Shown: piece after piece, positions 8,600 through 22,056 of the stretch
Layout of the letters: every line of letters starts with the position of its first letter
How positions within the stretch are numbered: the first letter of the stretch is position 1
Source of the DNA: Boothiomyces macroporosus
Taxonomy: Eukaryota > Chytridiomycota > Chytridiomycetes > Rhizophydiales > Terramycetaceae
Assembly (NCBI GenBank): GCA_027604185.1
Contig: JADGKB010000076.1
Span: 1-64,000 of the forward strand
Length of the DNA stretch: 64,000 bases
Direction of reading: 5' to 3'
Translations under genes and position numbers: made by a program
Notes under the pieces: generated by a model
Database searches by the model: none
What the model saw: only the letters and a program-made list of their open reading frames with translations
What the model was told of the DNA's origin: nothing

Positions 8600-10393
8600 A
8601 TGAGCAAGGACAAAGGTTTTGTGGCAATAAAGCTAACAGATGACCCTATCGAAATGGATCCTATACCACCAGCACGATCCGTGGATATCGTAACAGTTGG
8701 TAGAGTTACAGAAGTTAAAACAAAAGCTGATCAGCCGGAAATTAAAGTACATAACGTTCAAGATGACGCAATTCCTGCAAACGCAGAATGCTTTTGTTGC
8801 TACAAGCAGACGGGATTAACTCTTATCTCTCAAGTAAAACCAAGGATAATGAGGCTGTTACAGCTCGAGCATGGAGGAACTAAAATAAAACCAGACTCTT
8901 ATGTATGCAGCTATCACTTGTCGCGAGTACTACAAAACAGAGTTGATCAATTGTTGGAAGAAGACAAGAATCAAATCTCGAAATTACAGGAAGAGGCAAT
9001 GAGAAATTTGGAGAAATACGAATTAGATGAGCAAACTTGGAAAGATCAGTTTCAATTTAGAGGGACGGTTGGTGAAAGAGCCGCAGATATGGTAGCTAGT
9101 GTTGGTGGTTCCTGGCCATTTTTAGGGTACTTGATGGCATTTCTAGCTTTTTGGATGATTACAAACTTGATTTTGACAAATATCGATGGAGGCTCACACG
9201 CATCATCTGCTTGGGACCCTTACCCATTTATATTGCTTAATTTGTTTTTGTCAATGCTGGCAGCAACACAAGCACCTGTGATTATGATGTCTCAAAACAG
9301 ACAAGCTGCCACTGACAGAATACAAAACGACTTTGTCAGCAAATCTATTTTAAGAAATGAGCATCAAACCCGCCATGTGGATGCTAAACTGGACTATTTG
9401 ATTTCCTATCAATGGAAGAGGCTGCTCGAAATCCAAGACATTCAAACAAACTTGATGGAGGTACACTTTAAAAATACAAAAAAGAAAAAAGGATTGATCC
9501 CTATCAACAATAACACTCCAGCACCTACTGATAATAAGGTTATAGCAGCAGAAACTATATACGACCCTCTAGCCCATGCTCTACTTGATAAATTTGTCAA
9601 CCCTTCCCAAGATTTTTCATTCATCTTTTCCCACTGGCACCAAGATGGAGATAATTTCAGTGGAAATATCGAAAATGTAGAATTGGATAAGGACGATGAT
9701 GGGCAAATACAGCAAATTCGTTTTAAAATCAAATTTGGCACTACAAAAGCAACTTTGGATGATATCTTCTCTGGTGAAGGAAATGTTACTCTAAGAAATG
9801 ATTTCAATGTTCCCGAGATGTCTCCGCATGGTAGATTTTCCTTCTTTCAGATTCCTATGAATGACCAATTCATATCGGTCACCAATGGTGAATTTCCACC
9901 AAGGTACAAGCCAGTTTTTTCTAGGATAAGAGAGGATCGAATTACGGATTTTTGGAAGACTCATTTTGGACAGATTTATCTGGCATATATCCCTCCTGCT
10001 CAATTTGCAACCATAACAGTTCCACCCGAAAAGATGTTGGGAATGGTCTTAACTTTACACCCAGATACAAATGCGCAACAGTGGAATGTTTATTTGTATA
10101 AACACCGTGAAGATATAGAGTTTGATTTGCTGAACTCTGTGGTTACTCGTCCACTGTCATCTGACTGGACAAAAGTGGTGGACTACAGTTATTCAGACTC
10201 TGAATCAAAGGCAGAAGTATCTACGCTAAACAGAAGAAGTCAAATGCGCAGAGCATCTTCGGTAATCAATTCTACCGGGCAAGATATTTTAATCCGGCAT
10301 CCTGTAAACGTTTCAATTGGTACTTTAGAGCCTGGTACTTATACATTTCTGTGTGACAATGGCAGAGTTGGGTACCATGGTACATTTGAATAA
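8600..10393 (+). CDS. DUF1003 membrane protein with a long C-terminal extension
   Basis: This is an intronless 597-residue protein. Residues about 150-300 match the bacterial DUF1003 domain very closely: FRGTVGERAADMVASVGGSW, two membrane segments (about 175-195 and 213-236), DPYPFILLNLFLSMLAATQ followed by APVIMMSQNRQAATDR, and an RHVDAKLDYLISYQWKRLLE-type coiled tail. Before it lies a short Cys-rich element (ECFCCYKQ), as in bacterial members. After it come about 300 residues (FSFIFSHWHQDGDNF onwards) that I do not recognise; they look beta-rich and end with GTYTFLCDNGRVGYHG. The function of DUF1003 is unknown. The bacterial domain, lack of introns and position beside a tRNA suggest horizontal transfer followed by fusion; this is inference. 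Confidence 0.85.
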   Translation: MSKDKGFVAIKLTDDPIEMDPIPPARSVDIVTVGRVTEVKTKADQPEIKVHNVQDDAIPANAECFCCYKQTGLTLISQVKPRIMRLLQLEHGGTKIKPDSYVCSYHLSRVLQNRVDQLLEEDKNQISKLQEEAMRNLEKYELDEQTWKDQFQFRGTVGERAADMVASVGGSWPFLGYLMAFLAFWMITNLILTNIDGGSHASSAWDPYPFILLNLFLSMLAATQAPVIMMSQNRQAATDRIQNDFVSKSILRNEHQTRHVDAKLDYLISYQWKRLLEIQDIQTNLMEVHFKNTKKKKGLIPINNNTPAPTDNKVIAAETIYDPLAHALLDKFVNPSQDFSFIFSHWHQDGDNFSGNIENVELDKDDDGQIQQIRFKIKFGTTKATLDDIFSGEGNVTLRNDFNVPEMSPHGRFSFFQIPMNDQFISVTNGEFPPRYKPVFSRIREDRITDFWKTHFGQIYLAYIPPAQFATITVPPEKMLGMVLTLHPDTNAQQWNVYLYKHREDIEFDLLNSVVTRPLSSDWTKVVDYSYSDSESKAEVSTLNRRSQMRRASSVINSTGQDILIRHPVNVSIGTLEPGTYTFLCDNGRVGYHGTFE

Positions 10394-10633
10394 GACGAAT
10401 AAACACCATTTTCTTTGAATTCCTTTTACACAGGAGGTGATTGGTCATCGGATAACTTGGAAATCACCAATTTTTTCATCACATATCGATCAAACTCACC
10501 CATCCGAGCTCAATCCTTGTAATATTTAATCTCCATGTATTTAGCCTGACTCATAATACAAATGTAGATTTTAGTTCAAATTCACGTGACTCGTATCTCG
10601 ATCATCTCTTGCACTTGGAAAAAAGTTTGAAAA

Positions 10634-11538
10634 ATGCTGAATTTAGTCCCAGCAATTAGAAATGTAAGTATCAATTAATATCAGGGGATTAGGAGTTTCT
10701 CTGGTTCAGCAATAAGATTGCAGCCAATTGTCAGAAGAAGAAAGCCAAAGCTCCCATATATTGCAACAAATATCACTCCTCAAACTGCACAAGAGGCCGT
10801 AGATAATATTCTATACAATGGGCCTCCAAAAGATACTACTCCATCCACTAGGCATACTCTGAATTGTTTGGTTGCGAATGAACCTGGTGTGTTGTCTCGA
10901 GTCTCTGGAATTTTAGCTGGAAGAGGAATCAACATTGAATCGCTTGTTGTTGCCAGAACTGAAGTCAGCGATTTATCACGAATGACCATCGTAATTAATG
11001 GGCAGGATGAACGAATTGATCAAGCAAGGAAACAATTGGAAGATATTGTCCCTGTTTGGGCAGTTTTGGACTACACTAATATTCGCTCCGTTCAAAGGGA
11101 AATGATTCTGATCAAAGTTGCTACTGTTCCACATGAATTTGAGACTGAAGACTCTATTCAAACTGATGAAGTATTCCCTCACTAATAATAGCATCACCAT
11201 CCAAATGGATTTTCTTCCTTGCTGAACGCCTCTCTACAAAGACAGGCAATTACCGAATTAGCAAAGCTCTTTAACGCCATCGTTGTGGATGTATCTCTGG
11301 ATTCAGTAGTCTTGGAACTGTAATTACTTGCTTATTTAGAACGGCAAAACCATCGCGCATTGATGCATTCGTCGAATTGCTCAAACCATATGGAGTTTTG
11401 GAAGCTGCAAGATCTGGTAATTTTATTCTAATGTCAGGAACTATGGCCATGCCAAGAAGTCACATTGAGGGAATTCAAGATAATATCGTCGAGGAAGAAG
11501 CCGCTGTTGTCGATGCTACCCTTTTGCCTCCTGGATAA
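10634..11538 (+). CDS. ILV6: Acetolactate synthase regulatory subunit
   Basis: Four introns (10664-10684, 11171-11191, 11320-11339, 11417-11437; 20-21 nt) give 273 residues. After a mitochondrial presequence (MLNLVPAIRNGIRSFSGSA) comes an ACT domain with NEPGVLSRVSGILAGRGINI and ESLVVARTEVSDLSRMTIV, then the ALS_ss C-terminal domain with AKLFNAIVVDVSLDSVV and LLKPYGVLEAARSGTMAM. It binds the catalytic Ilv2 subunit in mitochondria and confers valine feedback inhibition in the valine/isoleucine/leucine pathway. ILV5, the next enzyme of the pathway, lies 527 bp downstream on the same strand. The last intron is 21 nt without a stop and could be mistaken for coding. Confidence 0.95.
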
Positions 11539-12065
11539 GCAAATAAATAGTCTGTATCTGTTACTTCCACAAATGATTTGCAATTGTATTTGGGTAGCAA
11601 ATACTGCAGCTAATTGGCGATTTTACTGATTGCAGATATCTAATAACGCACCGATATTAACGTATTACGAATGACTATTCCAGTGATTGATAAAGTTAGA
11701 TTAATATTATATTTGGTGATATATCACGATATATCGCCAATATTTCATTCAATCAATCTTCCTTTGATGATTTTTAGTCTGGATAAGTATTTAATAAGCT
11801 GTAGAGATTAACCAGTGCCCTCCATGCTCGGGGCCGGTTAGCCAGTAAGTCTAAAATATTCAATTAAAAATTCAGCAATAAATACAACTCAACGAGGAAA
11901 TAAGAATTGCCTCACGGCTCTAGCAGAAATACATCAACCTCGTTTATATACCGGCTTGAACTAGCCTTTAGCATCAATTGTTAGTTACGGATGACAAAGA
12001 TCTCCACAAGCCACATCTCTTCTTGAAATATAAAACTTGAAAATTTTTGAGCCATAGCTATTCAA
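11539..12065. other. ILV6-ILV5 intergenic region
   Basis: No gene is visible in these 527 bp. At 11720-11743 two 8-bp palindromes GATATATC stand 2 bp apart inside an imperfect inverted arrangement, a possible regulator site. A GAAAATTTTTGAG element lies about 20-30 bp before the ILV5 ATG. Confidence 0.45.
11720..11743. promoter_or_regulatory. Double GATATATC palindrome upstream of ILV5
   Basis: Two 8-bp perfect palindromes, GATATATC, are separated by AC and flanked by GGT and GCC. The site is in the 527-bp ILV6-ILV5 gap and could bind a dimeric regulator. No known factor is implied. Confidence 0.3.
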
Positions 12066-13272
12066 ATGTCAACCAGAAGATTCTCATCACTCGCCAGACA
12101 AGTTGCCACTGCTTGCAGAAGATCCGCACCAAGAGCATTCTCTGCCAAGCCTGTATTTCAAGTAAGATTGATTATTTAATCCTAGAATACTCAAGTAAGA
12201 GGAGTCAAGACCCTCAAATTCGCTGATACTACTGAAATTGTATATGAAAGAAGCGATTACCCAAAAGAAAAGCTCGCAAAGATCTTTGCCAAAGATGTAT
12301 TCGCTGTTATCGGCTACGGTACTCAGGGAATGGCCCAATCCTTGAACATGAAGGACAATGGTCTCAAGGTTGTTATCGGTGTACGTAAAAATGGTGCTTC
12401 TTGGAAAGATGCCATTAAAGATGGCTGGGTTCCAGGAGAAACTCTCTTCTCTATCGAAGAAGCTTGTGAAAAGGGTACCGTTGTAATGAATTTGCTCTCA
12501 GATGCTGGCCAAAAAGATGCTTGGCCAACAATCAAACCATACTTGAAGAAGGGCAAGACTCTTTACTTCTCACATGGATTCGGTGTTATTTTCAGTGATC
12601 AAACCGGAATTATTCCTCCAAAAGATATTGATGTTATTCTTGCCGCTCCAAAGGGCTCTGGACAGACTGTCCGCTCTCTGTTCTTGGAAGGAAGAGGTAT
12701 CAACTCCTCAATCGCTGTATATCAAGATGTCTCTGGCGAAGCTAAAGAAAGAGCTATCGCCTTGGGTGTTGCAATCGGATCCGGATACTTGTATGAAACC
12801 ACATTGTAAGCTAATTCCTAACTCTAGTAAAAAGGAAGTATTGTCTGATTTGACTGGTGAACGTGGTGTGTTGATGGGTGGTATCCAAGGTATGTTCAAG
12901 GCACAATACGATGTCTTGCGTGCCAAAGGTCACTCTCCATCGGAAGCATTCAATGAAACCGTTGAAGAAGCAACCCAATCTCTTTACCCATTGATTGCAA
13001 AGAACGGTATGGATTGGATGTATGCTGTCTGTTCTACAACTGCTCGTCGTGGTGCTATTGACTGGGCTCCAGAATTCTATACTGCTACCAAGCCAGTGTT
13101 TGAGCGTTTGTATGAATCTGTAGAAAATGGAACCGAAACTAGAAGAACTTTGACTGAAAACGCACGTCCAGATTACCGTCAAAGACTTGAAGCTGAACTA
13201 AAAGAAATTGCAGACCAAGAAATGTGGAGAGCTGGTAAAACCGTTCGTTCATTGCGTCCCGAAAATCAATAA
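12066..13272 (+). CDS. ILV5: Ketol-acid reductoisomerase
   Basis: Two introns (12162-12185, 24 nt; 12806-12827, 22 nt) give 386 residues. The second restores GYLYETTFKKEVLSDLTGER exactly as in the family. The protein has a mitochondrial presequence (MSTRRFSSLARQVATA), the NADPH-binding FAVIGYGTQGMAQSLNM, then PKGSGQTVRSLF and the Mg-binding DLTGERGVLMGGIQGMF block and SLYPLIAKNGMDWMYAVCST. It converts acetolactate or acetohydroxybutyrate to the dihydroxy acids in mitochondria. In yeast Ilv5 also packages mtDNA; nothing here tests that. Together with ILV6 it shows a prototrophic branched-chain amino acid pathway. Confidence 0.97.
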
Positions 13273-13470
13273 ATCTTAATTATTGCATAATAAAATACAA
13301 TCGGTCCCTGGTAATAGTTTATTGATTACACCGTTGCTGCCTAGTATTTTCAATAAATCAAGTCTATCCTCAAGCACATCAGCTGGTGATATGTAGGGCT
13401 AGGGCTATTTGATGGTTTGTCCACTGTTTAACTTTTTGTCCAGACTAAACTTCTAATCTGCCTTTTTAAA

Positions 13471-16796
<3,326 letters not shown>

Positions 16797-16815
16797 TACT
16801 ATTACTATAAATATA

Positions 16816-19058
16816 TTATTCGTTATCATTGTCATAATATTCCAGAGGATATGGATCCCGGTTAAAGTCAAAATCATCGTCTATCAATGTCACATCTACA
16901 AATGTCCAAAATTCAGCAGCGACATCATTGAACAGGTTGCACATATATACAGTCATTTTATCGCTTCCTTTCAGCAATACCTTGCCAACGTTCAAGATAG
17001 GATAGAATATCCCACTATAATGAATATTTGACACGTTTAAAGTCCTAAAGTTTTCAAAAGTAATAAACTCTATCTTGTCTGGGTGTACTTCTTTAACTTT
17101 AGCTGCAAGATCAAACAAGGATGGGTGCTCTTTTTGCTTTTCCGGCAAGTGCACTAGAACTATTTTGGGTAAACTTTCTGGGAGGTGATAAGCTGTAATT
17201 GGGAACGAATCAGTTTCTTGGGTGGTCAAGTTTTGCCCAACAAAAAATCCGTTGTAGAGATGTTCGTGTATTTCTATAATATCACCTTTACTGATTTTAG
17301 CATAGGTCGAATTGCTGACATCTTTGCAGGCTTTAAATGTAATATCGACAGGGAAAAAGAAGTGTTTGATGACAGAATCAAATATATCGAGTCCGTTTTC
17401 GTTTGCAAATACGTAGATTGTTGACACTGGTTCGTTCCAAATTGATAGTTCTTTTCTAATTATAGTTGCTCTATGCATTGCTTCAAATTTTTTATCCAAG
17501 ACACTGTCTGTATATAATGAAGAAACTGCAGGTTCCAGTTTACTCAGCTGCACCTGTTTAAGTAAACTTTGAGGCTTATCTTTTGAGACATTTTTCAGGT
17601 TTGCTGGTTCTTTTGATATGGACCAGGCAACAGAAGGAAAGACACTCTTGGCTTTAGCAGTTGATGGCAATGGTACTATTGCTTCACTATTTTCTATTGA
17701 AATTGCACTTGGTCCTTCAATCATTGAATCTGATTTCATGAATACTGATTCGGTAGGAAGGGACGACTTTAACAAATTGCTTTCCGTTCCATATCCAGAG
17801 GTTGTACTATTTCTATATTGATCAGTACGTGTCAGAGTGCCGCCAGACAAGTCAATTTCCAATGATCGAGAAAGCTTGTAATCAGATAGAATCTTGTGTG
17901 CCTTTTCTGCCTTTCCCTTTCTTTTACCCAAGGTAAACATAAAGATTGCAAACAAAACTGCAAATACAATAACTGCGCCAAACAAAAGGAATGAATCGGA
18001 AGGGTTGTTTCCTTTTGGATGATCATTCTCATTATGCGGAGGTGGAGGCGGGGGATTTCCGTTTGGGATATCTGTATTGTTTGCTATGGATGGCCCATCT
18101 GTAGAAGTGGAATTAGAATTTGGAAAGGCTCGTGTAACGGGATGTAAATTTGAATCAACAATCCTAAATATAAGAACTGCACTTACAATATCCCTTTTGA
18201 TATAAGTGGAGAAAGCTCATGATCAAATCCTTGAAATTTACTTCCCCTCAAATCAATTAATTGAATATTTTTCAAATATCTTAAACTTCCGGGTATGATG
18301 CCATTTAGATTGTTGAAACTTAGAGTCCTAAAATTATCATTCAAATACAGGTTTGTAAGATTAGAAAGCGCTTGAATTTCGTCTGGTATTTCATTAGCAA
18401 GGAGAGCATTGTCAATATGCAGATTTGTGATGCTCTTCCAGTTCCTTATTTCAGGAGTCAATCCGCCAGTTATTTTGGTAAAGCTTAGAATTCTAATTTA
18501 ACGATTAGTTACAGATTCTCCAGTTTTCCCATATTATAAAACTGATTAATGTTGGCGTTGAGGTAAGCGCAGTTGGACATGTCAACTTGCTTTATCGACG
18601 GCAGCAAACTAAAACTTGGCGGTACTGAAACTATAAAGTTGCTATCCATCCGTCTAGTTTAATATATTATTACAGTTGTTCCAGAGAAGAAAGTTGGCTG
18701 ATAGAATTGGGTATCGATACTATTTGGTTGTTGGATAGAGACAGTATTTTCAGCTGAGATAAGTTGGAGATGCTTTCCGGCAGTGGACCCCCAATTTGGT
18801 TATTGTCCAGTATTCTACATTACTTGAAATTTACAATTCCGTTAGGGATTTCAACAGAGTGAATTTCTCGGGAAACTGTCCAAACAAATTCTTTCTTGAT
18901 AGGTCCCTATGGTTAATAAAAGCATACAGCTTGGTAATCATACTCCCGCTGCATTCGATATCGATCCTGTTGTCTAAGCAGCAATCCTTGGGACTGGGAA
19001 TGTGGAAGCGCAGTCCCGGTAAGATTGAATGGTATAGAATGTCGCAATCGGAAGACAT
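16816..19058 (-). CDS. LRR receptor-like protein with TM segment and SH3 domain
   Basis: Five introns (18815-18834, 18654-18673, 18493-18512, 18328-18348, 18164-18186) give at least 712 residues. Order: a cysteine-rich LRR cap (SSDCDILYHS, KDCCLDN, IDIECSG), about ten LRRs of the LxxLxLxxNxLxGxIP type, a Ser/Thr/Pro-rich juxtamembrane part, one membrane helix (about 321-342, FGAVIVFAVLFAIFMFTL), a basic stop, a disordered stretch and an SH3-like domain near residues 550-600 (AKISKGDIIEIHEHLYNG). Such LRR-TM-SH3 receptors are typical of chytrid-type fungi. The cap implies a signal peptide, but no ATG exists upstream within 200 bp; a hydrophobic frame at about 19095-19160 could be the signal exon, but I could not join it. 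The true start is therefore open. Confidence 0.82.
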
Positions 19059-19551
19059 GAAAGTATTTTGGTCAAACCTTTTGTGTCAACCTTTCCTTCA
19101 AATTGACCGCAAAGGTTGTCCAAAAAAAGAAACTGTAAAAGGCAATCAACCAGATTGAAAAATTAAATAGAATGGGAAGGGATCAGGTAAAGGAATTGAA
19201 TACAATCTCCAATCAATCTGGATCTAGCTATTGCCCTGCTGCCTGTTGTTTTATTCAAATTATTTGTACTATTTGGTGAATGTTACACAGCGACACAGAC
19301 ACAAACTTGAAGTTTTCTGTCAAAGAAAAAATATAAATTAATTGCAGTGCTTGGGACTACCAAAGCGGATCTGCCAATATTCACCGAATTAGTATCAACG
19401 GGATTCTGTATTTTGTCATTTGATCATCTTTAGCATTTCCTTGCAATCTTGCAATTGATTATAAATAAAGAGATTAAAGTTTAATTAGACTTGTTCATCA
19501 CATGATATCTAGTATTTAAGAGTTGAATTTTTTTCGGACATTTTTGAATCT
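19059..19551. other. Region between the divergent LRR receptor and SFR1-like gene
   Basis: The minus strand at about 19095-19160 encodes a hydrophobic run (FSIWLIAFYSFFFWTTFAV) that would suit a signal peptide for the LRR receptor, but it has no ATG and no normal-length intron linking it. Nothing else is recognised. Confidence 0.4.
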
Positions 19552-20109
19552 ATGGAACGAACACCAAAACGATTATATCCAAACAAGCGATTCAAAAGCA
19601 ATGTTAATACACCGTTCAAATCACCTTTAATAAGAAAAGGAAAGAGCTCACCAAATGACTCTGTTGTTCCAACTATTGGAGGTTCGCCACCAGACAACTT
19701 GGATTCAACACCAGTGAAATTCAAAATTTTCCAAAGCAAGGATGACGATAATACAATAGTTAGTAGCACACCCACTAAAAAAGTAGACACCTCACCCTTT
19801 TTCCAACAAAAAACACCAATTAAATCCCTTCATTTAAATACAGACAAGCAACAAACACCCATCAAATCAACCGCACCTCAAACACCTTCAAAAGAAAAGA
19901 GAGAATTGGAATTCAAGATTAACCAACTGAAATCAGCACTTACTTTTCTTAAAACAGACAAGGACCTGGTATCGCTAACTGAAAAGTGGAGAAGTGTCTG
20001 CAAATCAATTCTAGTGGAATATAAACCAATTAGCGAATTTTGCATGTATCATTCAATCGATTTGCAAAAGTTTCCTGATTACGATGCAGAGTCAGATGAT
20101 TTTATATAA
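19552..20109 (+). CDS. SFR1: SFR1/Mei5-like recombination mediator
   Basis: The intronless frame encodes 185 residues. The first 115 are basic, disordered and rich in TP and SP sites (KTPIKS, QTPIKS, STPTKK), as expected for a CDK-regulated nuclear protein. The C-terminal 70 residues form a predicted coiled coil (KRELEFKINQLKSALTFLK) followed by LVSLTEKWRSVCKSILVEY and an acidic end (DLQKFPDYDAESDDFI). The order coiled coil, EKWR-type helix and a terminal acidic motif is that of Sfr1/Mei5, the Swi5 partner that helps Rad51 and Dmc1. The match is by pattern only, without a diagnostic catalytic residue. SMC5, another recombination gene, is nearby, but no functional link is implied. Confidence 0.55.
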   Translation: MERTPKRLYPNKRFKSNVNTPFKSPLIRKGKSSPNDSVVPTIGGSPPDNLDSTPVKFKIFQSKDDDNTIVSSTPTKKVDTSPFFQQKTPIKSLHLNTDKQQTPIKSTAPQTPSKEKRELEFKINQLKSALTFLKTDKDLVSLTEKWRSVCKSILVEYKPISEFCMYHSIDLQKFPDYDAESDDFI

Positions 20110-20390
20110 TGAAATAGCATGTAGTTTTTACCATTTGGTCAATTATTATATCATTTTAGTAAATTGACTCCATGTATTCTTTCCTACAAAATATCTTGGT
20201 TTTGTTGTATTCATTCGGTGAAATCTCACTCTAGTGAGGCCAAGTGATTGATTTAAATAATTTGTAGTAGAGAATTTGTCATTAGTCATCTGGGCCAGAC
20301 AATGTTTTATCACACGATAAGCTCGTATCAGGCGGTCTTTCACCTGACTTTGCCCCCACTCTATCTGACCAATGAAATTCTTTACTAGAT

Positions 20391-21395
20391 ATGATTGACT
20401 ATCCAGTTGAAATTATACTATTGATTCTCGAGCATGTTTGCAGATCAAATCCAAAGCAAATCAGAAAAATATACCAGTCAAACAAGAACCTGCAAAGACT
20501 AATCGATTCATTTCCATACCTGTGGTTACTCGCATCAAACTCTACTTGCGATCCACAAAAGCCATTTATTCCTCCTATTATTCAGGCTTGTCAACGTAAC
20601 GATATTGAAGCAATTTTAATGTTTGTCAAAGCGGGGATATCTCTCGAAACGAGAGATTCACTGGGGCAAACCTGCATATATAAGGCAATTATCGGTAATC
20701 ATCAAAAGCAACTCTTGTATTTGCTAAACAAGACCAATTTAAATGTCGCGGATTATGCTGGTAGGTCACCGCTGCGACTAGCAACGGATTTAAACAGGAA
20801 AGAAATGGTCAGATTACTACTACCGCATTCAGATATAGAATCTAAAACTAATGATGGGCGCACTTGCCTCTTTGTTTGTTGCGAGCAATCAAACACTCAA
20901 TTATTTGACATGCTAAAACATGCCAACAATAATGTACAAATTAACACGGGAGAAACTCCGTTATTTATCGCTATTCAAAAACAAAATTACAAGCTAGTAC
21001 AGTACTTGTTGAAAACTAATGATATTCATCACACAATCCGCAATGGTTGGAGTATCCTACACACAGCAGTAAGCACAGGCAATGAACAAATTGTTAAAAT
21101 GGTACTAAGAAGGATTGGCCCCAACCAGGCTGATATCTGTGGCATTCATCCGATCCATTTAGCAGCTCAAAAACCAAACTATAATATATGCAAGATGCTA
21201 ATAGAGCACGGAGCAGAGATCAATTGCGTATCCAATAGCGGAATGACTCCACTGTTCAAAGCCTGTCTTTCTGGCAGTATCCTAATCGTTCGTCTGTTGC
21301 TACAAAATGGCGCGAGAATCTACCCCGAACGACTATGCGAGAGACTGCGAATTTCATTTTTACCCAAAGCTTTACATGTACTAAAGAAAGCCTAA
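20391..21395 (+). CDS. Ankyrin-repeat protein, possible F-box at N terminus
   Basis: This is an intronless 334-residue protein. From about residue 60 to 320 there are eight or so ankyrin repeats; the clearest are DSLGQTCIYKAIIGNHQKQL, DYAGRSPLRLATDLNRKEMV, NTGETPLFIAIQKQNYKLV, GIHPIHLAAQKPNYNICKML and SGMTPLFKACLSGSILIVRL. The first 45 residues (MIDYPVEIILLILEHVC) resemble a degenerate F-box helix, which would make it an SCF substrate adaptor; this is inference. No partner or process can be read from the sequence. Confidence 0.8.
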   Translation: MIDYPVEIILLILEHVCRSNPKQIRKIYQSNKNLQRLIDSFPYLWLLASNSTCDPQKPFIPPIIQACQRNDIEAILMFVKAGISLETRDSLGQTCIYKAIIGNHQKQLLYLLNKTNLNVADYAGRSPLRLATDLNRKEMVRLLLPHSDIESKTNDGRTCLFVCCEQSNTQLFDMLKHANNNVQINTGETPLFIAIQKQNYKLVQYLLKTNDIHHTIRNGWSILHTAVSTGNEQIVKMVLRRIGPNQADICGIHPIHLAAQKPNYNICKMLIEHGAEINCVSNSGMTPLFKACLSGSILIVRLLLQNGARIYPERLCERLRISFLPKALHVLKKA

Positions 21396-21421
21396 CTTTT
21401 TTTTTAATTTTTTAAATCTAA

Positions 21422-22028
<607 letters not shown>

Positions 22029-22056
22029 AGCATCTAGAATGTAATAAAGGTTTATA

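Noticed and set aside
9442..9807. 121-codon minus-strand frame inside the DUF1003 gene.
   Set aside because: Shadow of the long intronless coding sequence.
11821..11850. Leu3-like site (GGGGCCGGTTAG) upstream of ILV5.
   Set aside because: It does not fit the CCGG-NN-CCGG pattern; a GC patch is not enough.
19040..19160. Signal-peptide exon of the LRR receptor joined by a 13-nt intron.
   Set aside because: A 13-nt intron is outside the 19-28 nt range of all others and the upstream frame has no ATG. The start stays unresolved.
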